In this document: positions 1 to 7,864 of the stretch, one piece after another | How positions within the stretch are numbered: position 1 is the stretch's first letter | Layout of the letters: each line of letters starts with the position of its first letter | Source: Streptomyces sp. NBC_00190 | Lineage (GTDB): Bacteria > Actinomycetota > Actinomycetes > Streptomycetales > Streptomycetaceae | NCBI RefSeq assembly: GCF_036203305.1 | Contig: NZ_CP108131.1 | Coordinates: forward strand, 434,001-498,000 | DNA: 64,000 nt | Reading direction: 5' to 3' | Position numbers and translations under genes: made by a program | Notes under the pieces: model-generated | Databases searched by the model: none | Told to the model about the DNA's origin: nothing | The model's input: the letters and a program-made list of their open reading frames with translations, nothing else

Positions 1-722
1 GGCCCCATCAGCGCCACCGTGACGTAGCCTTCGGTCTTCACCACGGCCTGGTTCTCGGCCTCAATCGCAGCGAGGGCCGACTGGAGTCCCGGGCCGAAGA
101 CGCCGTGGTCGTCGCTGCCGTCGGTGATTCCGGAACACCCGTCCGGCGTGGTGAGCAACGCCAGATTCTTGGCGCCGCAGTGGGCCTTGCGTAGGGCCGC
201 GTCCTCCGCGGCAGCTATCACCTTCTCCTGCCATGCGTGCCACCACAGGCCGCCAGCGATCAAGGCGATCATTACCACCACTGCAGTCAGCACGATCCGC
301 CAGTGCCGGCGCACGAACCGAGGCAGCGGGATCGAACCGGAGGGCGTCGAGGCCTCGGAGCCCCGGCCATCCGGCGAGACCTCGGGGCCCTGCGACCGCT
401 CAAGGGGGGCTCGGCCGTCCTCCAGGGCCTGCCGCACCTCTCTCCAGAGGGCCTGGCCGTCTTCGCTCAGCCCGCAGGCCTTGAGGAACTGACTCACGAA
501 CTCGAGCGTGGGGAGTTCGTCCCGGGTCAGGGCCGACGTCACGGCGGCTTCCGGAAGCGGTAGGCCCCCCGCCGCTCTGGCCGCCTCAGCGACCTCCTCA
601 CCCGTCTTTTCCGTGTACCTCTGGAAGCTGCCGAGCAGCTCGCGGAATTCCTTGTCGTTGCCTATCGCGCGGAGCTTGTCCTGCCAGTAGGAACCGCCGC
701 CAGGCGTCGTCGGGCCCGTCAC
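1..722 (-). CDS. Membrane-anchored protein with extracytoplasmic ligand-binding-like domain (partial, 3' end outside window)
   Basis: A reverse-strand frame opens with GTG at 722 behind an AGGAGG site about six bases upstream and runs off the left edge (240 codons seen). Residues 1-130 are a soluble, mostly helical, charged region. Residues about 138-158 (start RIVLTAVVVMIAL) form one membrane segment. After it comes CGAKNLALLTTPDGCSGITD followed by a stretch ending in YVTVALMG, which resembles the start of the receptor-family, branched-chain-amino-acid-type ligand-binding fold found in large Streptomyces proteins. I infer a cytoplasmic N-domain, one membrane pass and an external sensor domain. 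Ligand unknown. Confidence 0.7.
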   Translation of the reverse strand, partial: MTGPTTPGGGSYWQDKLRAIGNDKEFRELLGSFQRYTEKTGEEVAEAARAAGGLPLPEAAVTSALTRDELPTLEFVSQFLKACGLSEDGQALWREVRQALEDGRAPLERSQGPEVSPDGRGSEASTPSGSIPLPRFVRRHWRIVLTAVVVMIALIAGGLWWHAWQEKVIAAAEDAALRKAHCGAKNLALLTTPDGCSGITDGSDDHGVFGPGLQSALAAIEAENQAVVKTEGYVTVALMG

Positions 723-1025
723 TCCATTCCTCCTGGAAGGGCGAAAGACCGATGAGGTTGCATGGGAGAGCCTCCTGGGCGATGTGGGCGTGCAGGACAA
801 GCCCGAATGCGCTTACCGGGCGCCAGGTACGGGCTGTGACGGGGAGTAAGCCTGCTGTTATCAAAGGGTGGCTGGCAAGCCGTGGTCAGGGTGGGACACA
901 ACCGCTCCCAATCCGTTCTGACTACGCATACGTTCCGCCACGCCCGATCACGAGAATTCGGCCCGCAGCACGGCCGGCACGATCCGCATTGCGACCGACG
1001 ACAGGCGGACAACACGCGGACATTC

Positions 1026-1056
1026 AGAGGGCCCCTGTTACCGGCAGGGGCCCTCT
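1026..1056 (-). terminator. Strong hairpin terminator downstream of the 1127-1384 gene
   Basis: A perfect 12-bp inverted repeat (AGAGGGCCCCTG / CAGGGGCCCTCT) with a 7-base loop lies 70 bases after the stop of the small membrane-protein gene. There is no long T-run, as is usual in Streptomyces. Apart from this hairpin, I see nothing coding in 723-1126. Confidence 0.75.
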
Positions 1057-1126
1057 TCCACAAACACCCCGCGGCCTCCGCCGACGCTCCCCCGCTGCGC
1101 GCAGGTGCCGGGAGACTCACCGGCTC

Positions 1127-1384
1127 TTACGGGTGCGGTTCCTCACCAGGGTGCTCACCAGCACTGCGGCCGTTGGTGCGGCGGCGCGTTCGGTGGTCGC
1201 GCCGGTTGGTCCACCAGGTGAGCCGGTCCGAGGAATTCTGGGGGAAGACGGTCTGCACGGATGTCGCGGCCAGGACCAGGACCAGGCAGATCACGACGCC
1301 CCACCACGGCGCCCCGGCCATCGCGGCGGCCAGGCCGCTGACCGCGGTGACCGACGCGGGCACCAGGTTCGGGGAGATGGCCAT
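1127..1384 (-). CDS. Small membrane protein, hypothetical
   Basis: An 85-aa reading frame with ATG at 1384 and a purine-rich GTGAGG eight bases upstream. Residues about 8-23 and 27-45 are two hydrophobic segments (AVSGLAAAMAGAPWWGVVIC, then LVLVLAATSVQTV). The tail from about residue 52 is strongly basic (RRDHRTRRRTNGR), so the C-terminus is probably cytoplasmic. A strong terminator follows. It stands alone and divergent from the HTH/coiled-coil gene at 1621, so the two may share the intervening 236-bp regulatory region. Function not recognised. Confidence 0.6.
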   Translation of the reverse strand: MAISPNLVPASVTAVSGLAAAMAGAPWWGVVICLVLVLAATSVQTVFPQNSSDRLTWWTNRRDHRTRRRTNGRSAGEHPGEEPHP

Positions 1385-1620
1385 CGTCAGACCTCACTTC
1401 CGCTTGCGTGTACGAATCGCCCTCCGCGCTTCGCTGCTACCAGCCTTCGAGCGGGGCGGATCTTGCGGGAGCGGGAACAGCCAATTTCCAGCCAATCGTC
1501 AACTTCCAGCCTTCCGCTTACCTCTTCAGCCAGGACGTTCCCGGCGTGTCACCGCATGCGTGACAATCGGTCAACCGCACTGTGCACAAGCGGTGTTCGC
1601 GGGAACTGAAAGGCTGGGCG

Positions 1621-2781
1621 ATGGACGAACCAGAGAGCGCCTCAGCCGTGTACGCGGCCGCGCTGCGGACAGCGCTGGCCCGCTTCACCACCGCCGGCGG
1701 GACACAGAAGAAGATCGCCCAGGCCTTGAACCTGGCCCCGGCCACCCTCTCCCGCTACCTGAGCGGAGAACGCGTCGCCCCCCGCGAATTCCTCCGTGAC
1801 CTGCGGGACTACCTCGACCAGCAGGACATGCCCTGGACACCCGAGGCATACGAGAGCCTGGGCGCCCTGTGCGGGCAGGCCCACACGGCCAGCGGATCCC
1901 CAACCGTCCAACTCGCACAGCTCAGAGAAGAACTGACCCGCCTGCGCCACGAACAGCAGCAGGCCCAGCAGGTCGACGAGGCACGCCTGGCCGAGCTGGA
2001 ACAGCAAGCGGAGCAGCTCGCCCAGCGGCTGCAAGAAGCACTCGACCGGGCCCACACCGCGGAAGGCACGCGCGACCTTCTCCTGGCCCGGGTCGAGCAG
2101 CAGGACGACAGCCTGCGCCACGCTCAGGACTTCATCCACCAGGTAGAGGCGGAACTCGCCCAGCAACGCGAGCAGGCCCGCCAACTGCAACAGGCAGTCG
2201 CCGTCCTGCGTGAGCAGAACCGCCGCCTCGTCGAGGAGCAGCAGGACGTTCCCGGGGCGTCAACGCAGGACACGAGCTTCGAAGCCACCCTCGCGGCCCG
2301 CCGCCGCCGGATCGCCCAGGAGCAGAAAAGGCATGACGGGGCCGGCTCCTCGCCACGGCCGGAGGAAAGTGAGACGGGACGGCGACGGCCCCCTCGTCCA
2401 AAGCCGACAGGCGTCAGTACTCCTGCAGCCGCCCAGCCCGCCTACACACCCTTCCGCGACACCCTCACGGTGCTCGTGCTGATGGCCGTGATCTGCCTTG
2501 TGGGACTTTCCTACAGCGCAGGTCTGCAAGCCCCCCAAGGGCCCGGCAACTGGAAGCTCGTCCTGGCCGCCGTCATCGCGCTCACGGTGACGGTGCTGTG
2601 CTGGGGAGTGAGCTTCGCCCTCGCAGACAAATACATGACGAACAACTGGACCTCCGACTGGCCAGCGGGCGTCATCGTGTGCGCCGGTCCCCTGCTCCTG
2701 GCCGCTGGGATCGGCACCCCGTTCCTCCTCGGCACCGACGTCCTCGGGCACTGGCTCGCCGACGCAGTGGGATTGCTGTAG
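1621..2781 (+). CDS. HTH domain / coiled coil / three-pass membrane protein
   Basis: 386 aa. An ATG at 1621 follows a GAAAGG-type site; an earlier in-frame ATG at 1582 would add only unconserved-looking sequence. Residues 28-50 (QKKIAQALNLAPATLSRYLS) are an XRE-like helix-turn-helix. Residues about 95-208 form a long Glu/Gln/Arg-rich coiled coil. Residues about 220-275 are a basic, proline-rich linker. Three hydrophobic segments follow at about 282-301, 312-334 and 350-370. The order suggests a dimerising DNA-binding head tethered to the membrane through a stalk. Such membrane-bound regulators occur in actinomycetes, but I do not recognise this one and its target is unknown. Confidence 0.75.
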   Translation: MDEPESASAVYAAALRTALARFTTAGGTQKKIAQALNLAPATLSRYLSGERVAPREFLRDLRDYLDQQDMPWTPEAYESLGALCGQAHTASGSPTVQLAQLREELTRLRHEQQQAQQVDEARLAELEQQAEQLAQRLQEALDRAHTAEGTRDLLLARVEQQDDSLRHAQDFIHQVEAELAQQREQARQLQQAVAVLREQNRRLVEEQQDVPGASTQDTSFEATLAARRRRIAQEQKRHDGAGSSPRPEESETGRRRPPRPKPTGVSTPAAAQPAYTPFRDTLTVLVLMAVICLVGLSYSAGLQAPQGPGNWKLVLAAVIALTVTVLCWGVSFALADKYMTNNWTSDWPAGVIVCAGPLLLAAGIGTPFLLGTDVLGHWLADAVGLL

Positions 2782-3223
2782 ATCTCACCTCACGCCAGCC
2801 AGCGCCTATCCGGCACGTCCACACCCACCGCACAGCCGCCGCGGCGGCCTGACCCCCGCACGCGCCCCGCGTCAGGCCCTCGGCTGCCGCACGTCACGGT
2901 GTCGTGCGGTGTGGCAGCGGGTGAAGTGATCGCGGCTCGTCTCCACGCTTTGTAATGCAACCGTCGCGTTCGGCGGTGGCGGCCCCGGGGCGCAGCACGC
3001 GGAGGTGGGAACGGAGCGTGATCTTCACTGTTCGCAGGGTCGAAGGGCGCGGCCAGGGGATCAAGGGCGCCCTATCCGGACCTTAAGGGACAGATAACAG
3101 CGTGCCCGCAGCCCCTCAGAGGGCCGTTCGGGCCGCTCACCGCGCTTAGGGTCACGGTTGTTGACCGAGGCACTTCCGATGCCGCCGCCGCACCGGCGGA
3201 TCGGCTTTATCAAGAGGTTTCTG
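2782..3223. other. Intergenic region with two hairpins
   Basis: No credible gene. Two inverted repeats sit early in the gap: GGCCTGAC (2846-2853) with GTCAGGCC (2871-2878), and CCGCACG (2887-2893) with CGTGCGG (2903-2909). They probably terminate the 1621-2781 transcript. The rest should hold the promoter of the secretion pair starting at 3224. Confidence 0.5.
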
Positions 3224-4558
3224 ATGTCCCGAAAGCGAATTGCCCTGGCCTGCGTGGCCGTGGTCGTCGGGGTCGGCTCCGTCGTCATTCCCGTGGCCGC
3301 CAATGCGGGAGAGGAGGACGGCCTCAGCGCCGCCTGCCGCGTCGCGGACCAGGCCACCGTGTGGTGGGCGTCCGGCGAGGTCTCCCTGACCAACAAGGGG
3401 GACCGGACCGTACGCGACTGGGCCGCCGAGTTCGAGGTGTCGCAGGGGCAGGTCACCCTCGACAACCCCTGGGCGTACGAACTCCGCCAGGACGGCAAAC
3501 ACGTCACCGTCAAGCCGATCGCCGACCGCGCCGACGTGGCCGCCAAGGGCAACCGGGCCGTCAAGGTCGGGATCAACCCCGCCGGCAAGGGCATACCCAA
3601 GATCACCGGATGCCGTGTGAACGGAGCGTCGGGCAACGGAAGCGACACCGGCACGAACACGGCCGTCCCCGCCGACAGCGGCTCCTTCGTCAAGGACCAC
3701 ACCGCCGTCCACCTGATGTGGAAGCCGCCCGCCGGCGGCGCCGAGGTCGTGCGCTACGAGGTCTTCCAGGACGGCAAGCAGGTCAAGACCGTCAAGGACA
3801 CGATGGCGGACATCGAGCAGCTGGCCCCCGCCACCCGCTACGCGTTCAAGGTCCGCGCCGTCCGCGCCGACGGCCGCACCACCGGCTTCAGCAAGGACAT
3901 CGTGCTCACCACGCTCGCGGCGCCCGGCCAGGACAAGGCGAAGCCGGTCATCCCAGCGGACCTGGAGGCGACCGCCTCGGGCCCGTACCAGGCCTCCCTG
4001 CGCTGGCGCGCGGCGACCGACGACGTCTCCGTCACCGGCTACCGGATCTACCGCAACGGCACGAAGGTCCAGGAGGCGGACGCCAAGGCCGCCTCGGCCA
4101 CCGTCTCCGGCCTGACCGCGAGCACCGCCTACCGCTTCAAGGTCACCGCCGTCGACGCCTCCGGAAAGGAGTCCGACCCGACCCGCGAAACACAGGTGAC
4201 GACGGCCGCGGCCCCCGACGGGAACGGCGGCACCGCCGCCCCCGGCGACTTCGCCGCAACCACCGCCACGAAGCAGGACGGCAGTGTCACCCAGCACTAC
4301 CTGAACCTCACCTGGTCCGTCCCGCAGGGAGTCGGCCAGATCACCACCTACCAGGTCTACCTGAACGGCAAGCCCGCCCAGACCTTCATGTGGGGCACCG
4401 GCGACCCGGTGCTGCCGGTGCCTACGACGAAGGGCTCGCGCGAGGTGCTCGTCGGAGCCCACCCCGGCTCGACGTACACCGTCAAGATCCGGGCGCGGCT
4501 CGGCGACGGCACGTGGGGCGCCTTCTCCCGCGAGCTGACCGTGAAGACAGGCGGCTGA
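3224..4558 (+). CDS. Secreted protein with CBM2-like domain and fibronectin type III repeats
   Basis: 444 aa from ATG 3224, which has AAGAGG six bases upstream; an in-frame ATG at 3158 lacks such a site. Residues 1-28 are a signal peptide ending near AANAG. Residues about 37-132, bounded by Cys38 and Cys130 and rich in W/Y and N/T, resemble a cellulose/chitin-binding CBM2-type domain. Three fibronectin-III-like modules follow (about 155-231, 244-328, 340-442), each showing the Y-x-V/I-Y and T-x-Y-x-F-K-V signatures. No catalytic domain is visible. The gene lies 73 bases before the LPMO gene, so it is likely a carbohydrate-binding or scaffold partner co-expressed with it. Confidence 0.8.
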   Translation: MSRKRIALACVAVVVGVGSVVIPVAANAGEEDGLSAACRVADQATVWWASGEVSLTNKGDRTVRDWAAEFEVSQGQVTLDNPWAYELRQDGKHVTVKPIADRADVAAKGNRAVKVGINPAGKGIPKITGCRVNGASGNGSDTGTNTAVPADSGSFVKDHTAVHLMWKPPAGGAEVVRYEVFQDGKQVKTVKDTMADIEQLAPATRYAFKVRAVRADGRTTGFSKDIVLTTLAAPGQDKAKPVIPADLEATASGPYQASLRWRAATDDVSVTGYRIYRNGTKVQEADAKAASATVSGLTASTAYRFKVTAVDASGKESDPTRETQVTTAAAPDGNGGTAAPGDFAATTATKQDGSVTQHYLNLTWSVPQGVGQITTYQVYLNGKPAQTFMWGTGDPVLPVPTTKGSREVLVGAHPGSTYTVKIRARLGDGTWGAFSRELTVKTGG

Positions 4559-4631
4559 CCGGCGGCGGACCGACCGCCCGCCCGCCGCCCCACGCGCGTG
4601 ACCGACCCCCATGAACCGGAGTGTCCCCCTC

Positions 4632-5378
4632 ATGAGTACGACCTACCCCGCCGCCACGGCTTCCCCCGGCCCGGCACGGACCGCGGCCCGCCGCACCGCC
4701 GCCCTGCGCCTCACCGCGCTCGTGGTCCTCCCCCTCGCCGTGACCACCCTCGGCTCCGCGCCCGCCTCCGCGCACGGCTCCACCGCCGACCCGGTGAGTC
4801 GCAGCGTGGCCTGCACCAAGAACCCGAAGGCGAGTGAGGCCTGCCGGCTGTCCCTCGCCCAGAGCCCCGGCATCCCCGGCGACTGGAAGTCGATCGTCCA
4901 GGGCCGCGCCATCGACCACAGCACCCCGACCTCTTCCCCGCAGCACCGCGCCCGCATACCCGACGGCAAGCTGTGCAGCGCCGGCAACGCACAGTTCTCC
5001 GGCCTGGACGTGGCGCGGGACGATTTCCCCTCGACGACACTGCCCGGCGGCGCCGAGTACGACCTGCGCTACGACATCAGCGCGCTGCACAACCCGTACC
5101 GCATGGAGATGTACGTCACCAAGGACGGCTACGACCCGAAGAAGCCGCTGAAGTGGTCGGACCTGGAGGACACCCCCTTCCTCAGCGCCGACAACACCGC
5201 GGCCACGGCGGCGCCTTCGGGCTTCCTCGGCGCGAAGGCGTTCACGTTCAAGGCGGTGCTCCCCGAGAAGAAGGGCAAGCACCTGATCTACACGATCTGG
5301 CACGGGCTGAAGCGACCCGACGGCTCCTTCCAGAGCGAGGAGGCCTTCTACTCCTGCTCGGACGTCACCTTCAAGTAG
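4632..5378 (+). CDS. Lytic polysaccharide monooxygenase, AA10 family
   Basis: 248 aa from ATG 4632; an ATG at 4611 is possible, but GGAG lies upstream only of 4632. A long signal peptide ends with ASA, leaving His48 at the mature N-terminus, as copper binding in AA10 requires. His153, within SALHNPYRMEMYVTKDGYDP, is the expected second histidine-brace ligand. IPDGKLCSAGN and the terminal EAFYSCSDVTF (axial aromatic Phe) are AA10 signatures. The family oxidatively cleaves chitin or cellulose outside the cell. Substrate is not deducible here. It has no CBM of its own; the preceding gene may supply one. Confidence 0.93.
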   Translation: MSTTYPAATASPGPARTAARRTAALRLTALVVLPLAVTTLGSAPASAHGSTADPVSRSVACTKNPKASEACRLSLAQSPGIPGDWKSIVQGRAIDHSTPTSSPQHRARIPDGKLCSAGNAQFSGLDVARDDFPSTTLPGGAEYDLRYDISALHNPYRMEMYVTKDGYDPKKPLKWSDLEDTPFLSADNTAATAAPSGFLGAKAFTFKAVLPEKKGKHLIYTIWHGLKRPDGSFQSEEAFYSCSDVTFK

Positions 5379-5445
5379 GCCGACGCCGGCAGGCACCAAC
5401 CCCGAGGCCGGGCACCCACCCCCTCGCTCCAGCGCTGCGCGCGGA

Positions 5446-5676
5446 TCAGGTGGTCTCAAGGGGCTCGATGTTGCCCACGGCCGTCGGCAGCTCGCGGCCG
5501 CCGGCCTCGGGGCGGATGTACGCGCGCCGGGTCCAGCGCGGGCCTGAGTGGGTGGTGACCTCTTCGCGGACGACGGCCATCAGCTCGCCCTCGGTGCCGG
5601 AGGCGACATCGCGGACCCGGTGGCCGAGCAGCGGGTGAGCCTCGTGTCCGAAGCCGAATTCGGTGGTCTTCTTCAT
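5446..5676 (-). CDS. Small conserved-type hypothetical protein (76 aa)
   Basis: ATG 5676 starts MKKTTEFGFGHEAHPLLGHR, a compact polar protein ending PTAVGNIEPLETT. It has no signal peptide or membrane segment. It lies downstream of the XRE regulator on the same strand and overlaps the end of the frame starting at 5842 in another phase. Proteins of this size and look commonly trail DUF5753 regulators in streptomycetes. The exact role is unknown. Confidence 0.6.
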   Translation of the reverse strand: MKKTTEFGFGHEAHPLLGHRVRDVASGTEGELMAVVREEVTTHSGPRWTRRAYIRPEAGGRELPTAVGNIEPLETT

Positions 5677-5842
5677 GCCTCGCCCCTGTCGTCGTCGGCG
5701 GCTCCCGGTCCTCGTTCTCGTCGCCGAGGAAACGGGCGAAGCCCAGGTCCACGCGGACCAGCGGCTGGGGGGACGTGGTGTCGTAGCCAGGCTGGGCAAG
5801 GCGCCCCCGGGTCGGCTCCGGGCCGTGCGTGGGTGTGCTCAT
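5456..5842 (-). CDS. Small hypothetical protein, 3' half overlaps the next gene
   Basis: ATG 5842 has a well-placed GGAGG, so translation initiation is well supported. The first 55 residues (MSTPTHGPEPTRGRLAQPGY onward, through FARFLGDENED) look like genuine protein. From about 5680 the frame overlaps the 5676 gene out of phase and becomes Arg/Pro-rich shadow sequence. Either the two genes truly overlap, or a base change has removed an earlier stop or fused frame. I trust the start but not the C-terminal 70 residues. Confidence 0.45.
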   Translation of the reverse strand: MSTPTHGPEPTRGRLAQPGYDTTSPQPLVRVDLGFARFLGDENEDREPPTTTGARHEEDHRIRLRTRGSPAARPPGPRCRLRHRGRADGRRPRRGHHPLRPALDPARVHPPRGRRPRAADGRGQHRAP

Positions 5843-5917
5843 CAGGAGCCTCCGTGCTGCTGGTGAAATCCCAACACCCTTGACGCTAGGGACGGGGGCC
5901 AAGTGCGCTCAACGTTC

Positions 5918-5934
5918 TTGCGGGAAATTGCGGG
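5918..5934. promoter_or_regulatory. Tandem operator-like site, TTGCGG-N4-TTGCGGG
   Basis: TTGCGGGAAATTGCGGG lies between the XRE gene stop and the start at 5842. The TTGCGG half-sites are 10 bp apart. The same arrangement recurs at 7569-7586 before the first gene of the cluster, which suggests a shared regulator, plausibly the XRE protein itself. Confidence 0.45.
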
Positions 5935-5937
5935 TCT

Positions 5938-6795
5938 TCATCCGTGCGCCGCGATGGCCCGGCGGAGCAGAGCGCGGGCGCCGGAGCCGTAGACGGCGCG
6001 GGCGGCGAGGTCGGCGAACGCCCGTTCGTACGTGGCTATCTCGCCGGGGGCGGTAATGGTGACGCGGGCGGCCAGCAGCTCGATGCCGACCTGGACGTCG
6101 TCGTAGACGGTGAATGACTCCATCGACCACAGCGGCCGGGGCGCGCGGGTGGCGACGATGCCGAGGGAGACCTGCGGCAGCGCGGCCAGCTCCATCAGGT
6201 GCTCCAGCTGCGCCGCGGTGGTCTCGGAGTCGGCGATGCGTGAGTGCAGGACGGACTCCTCGATGAGGAAGGCGAACTTGCGGCCGCGCTTGTGCAGGAC
6301 CTTCGACCGCCTCACCCGGGCGGCCGCCGCGGCCTCGACATCATCGGCGGCGCCGTGGAACGTCGCGTACGCGGCGATGACGGCGACCGCGTACGCAGGG
6401 GTCTGCAGAAGGCCGGGCACGACGTGGGAGCAGTACACCCGAAACTGCCGGGTGCGCTCGACCAGCGGGACGATCTCCTGCTGCAGGCTGGCCAGACCGG
6501 CCCGGTTCAGGCGCTTCCACTCCACATACATGGAGTTCGCGCTGCGGGCGGCGGCGATCAGGTCCTGGGCCGCCTGCTCGTCGGCGCCGCACGCCGTGCA
6601 CCAGGCGCGGATGTCCGCGTCGGACGGTACGGCTCGGCCGTGCTCGATCCGGGAGGTCTTCGCCGGGTGCCAGCCGCAGGCCAGGGACAACTCGTGGCCG
6701 GCCAGACCCGCGTCCAGGCGAAGGTGGCGCAGGCGCGTGGCGAGCGCGGTGCGGGCGGCCTGGGCACTGGACAGGGGCGAGGTCGGCGAGGTCAT
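5938..6795 (-). CDS. XRE-family regulator with DUF5753 domain (scr1 type)
   Basis: 285 aa. ATG 6795 overlaps the stop of the preceding gene in an ATGA, implying translational coupling. Residues about 12-70 hold the HTH (LRHLRLDAGLAGHELSLACG, then HPAKTSRIEHGRAVPS). The remainder matches DUF5753: YVEWKRLNRAGLASLQ, VPGLLQTPAYA, FLIEESVLHSRI, LPQVSLGIV and FTVYDD. These paired regulators are abundant in Streptomyces, usually with a DUF397 or DUF6879 partner. Here a DUF6879 gene is directly upstream. DNA target unproven; the two TTGCGG tandem sites are candidates. Confidence 0.9.
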   Translation of the reverse strand: MTSPTSPLSSAQAARTALATRLRHLRLDAGLAGHELSLACGWHPAKTSRIEHGRAVPSDADIRAWCTACGADEQAAQDLIAAARSANSMYVEWKRLNRAGLASLQQEIVPLVERTRQFRVYCSHVVPGLLQTPAYAVAVIAAYATFHGAADDVEAAAAARVRRSKVLHKRGRKFAFLIEESVLHSRIADSETTAAQLEHLMELAALPQVSLGIVATRAPRPLWSMESFTVYDDVQVGIELLAARVTITAPGEIATYERAFADLAARAVYGSGARALLRRAIAAHG

Positions 6796-7331
6796 CGGAT
6801 CGGTCTGGGTTTGAAGTCCTCGTAGGGCACGGCGCGTTCCCAAACGGCCGTGAACGCCGACGTGCACAGCGCGGCGACGGCCGGGTCCTCGGACATCTCC
6901 CCGCCGGCCGATGCCCCGGTGCCGGTGAAGTGGTTCCAGCGGATGAGGCGCCCGTCGACCAGCCAGAAGTCGTTGCCCGGAAGCGCGATGTCGGAGGCGT
7001 GGCGGCGGGGCAGGTAACGGATCTCCTCCCCGGCCGCGATGTTCACCACCGCCCCGGCGTGGCTGTAACGGGAGTAGTCCGACAGCGGCTCCGAGACGAT
7101 CCTGGCCCGGCGCACGGTCACTCCGCGGGCCACGGTGCGGCGCACCAGGCTGGTCCAGAACGCCCAGTACTCCGAGTCGGGATCGATGTCACGGACGCCG
7201 GTGGCCAGCCAGTGGGCGAAACCAGCAGACTCGGCGGCGACCCCGTAGCCGTCGCGCATCTCCAGGTGGACAGCGGAATGCTGGGCGCCGTCCAGCAGGA
7301 CGTCAAAGCCCGGCACGTCGCTCTGCGGCAT
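6792..7331 (-). CDS. DUF6879 family protein
   Basis: 179 aa from ATG 7331, preceded by GGGAGG six bases upstream. The family pattern is clear in the middle: VRRARIVSEPLSDYSRYSHA, NIAAGEEIRYLPRR and LPGNDFWLVDGRLIRWNHFT. It overlaps the upstream 7303-7545 gene by 29 bases and the downstream XRE gene by 4, making a coupled three-gene unit. DUF6879 genes regularly accompany scr1-type XRE regulators. A toxin/antitoxin-like or signal-partner role is only inference. Confidence 0.88.
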   Translation of the reverse strand: MPQSDVPGFDVLLDGAQHSAVHLEMRDGYGVAAESAGFAHWLATGVRDIDPDSEYWAFWTSLVRRTVARGVTVRRARIVSEPLSDYSRYSHAGAVVNIAAGEEIRYLPRRHASDIALPGNDFWLVDGRLIRWNHFTGTGASAGGEMSEDPAVAALCTSAFTAVWERAVPYEDFKPRPIR

Positions 7332-7545
7332 CGCACGCCTCCCTCAGCATCGTCACCATGCGGGCCGGAATCCGCACGACCCCCTCCGTGTCCGGGATCG
7401 AGCCGGTCTCCAGGCACTCGGCAAGCAGGGCCGCGTCGGCCTTCCATCCCTGGATGACCACCTCCGCCGTGGCTTCGTCGACCCACACCGTCGGGCACTG
7501 CCCGGTGTCGGAGTTCGGATCGATACCGATGAACCGTAACGCCAT
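7303..7545 (-). CDS. Small hypothetical protein, first gene of the DUF6879-XRE unit
   Basis: 80 aa from ATG 7545 with AGGAGG six bases upstream; a longer in-frame start at 7644 would add low-complexity sequence. It begins MALRFIGIDPNSDTGQCPTV and contains VVIQGWKADAALLAECLETG, soluble and acidic. Short genes of this kind commonly precede DUF6879 in streptomycetes. Its 3' end overlaps the DUF6879 start, so expression is coupled. Function unknown. Confidence 0.8.
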   Translation of the reverse strand: MALRFIGIDPNSDTGQCPTVWVDEATAEVVIQGWKADAALLAECLETGSIPDTEGVVRIPARMVTMLREACDAAERRAGL

Positions 7546-7568
7546 GACAGCCTCCTGCATCGCTCTGC

Positions 7569-7586
7569 TTGCGGAATATTGCGCGG
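7569..7586. promoter_or_regulatory. Operator-like site upstream of the DUF6879-XRE unit
   Basis: TTGCGGAATATTGCGCGG, 24 bases upstream of ATG 7545. It shares TTGCGG-N4-TTGCG with the site at 5918 and also contains a near-palindrome (GCGGAATATTGCGC, 12 of 14 positions symmetrical). Probable binding site for the cluster regulator. The remaining 280 bases to the next gene hold only the terminator at 7831. Confidence 0.45.
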
Positions 7587-7830
7587 AGTCCAGAGGAGCA
7601 GGAAGCAGGGCCGGGCAGCGAGGGAACAACCACATACACGGCATGCGGCGGACACTCGGGAGCCCGAGGAGTCGCAGAAGGCGGCTCGGCCGCGTCGACG
7701 ACGATCGCGATGGGGCCGCCGGGGCGGGTGATCACAGCGTGCAGGGCATCGATGAGCATCGGGGCCCGCACCACTCCGCCAAGGGCTACATGAACTCACC
7801 CAACGGCGCCGGACCACGCCGACGCCCCAG

Positions 7831-7855
7831 CGGCTCCCGCCCACGGCGGGAGCCG
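7831..7855 (-). terminator. Hairpin terminator of the 7865-8887 gene
   Basis: Perfect 11-bp arms, CGGCTCCCGCC and GGCGGGAGCCG, with a 3-base loop, ten bases after the stop codon of the reverse-strand hydrolase gene. Confidence 0.75.
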
Positions 7856-7864
7856 CCCGGTGCG

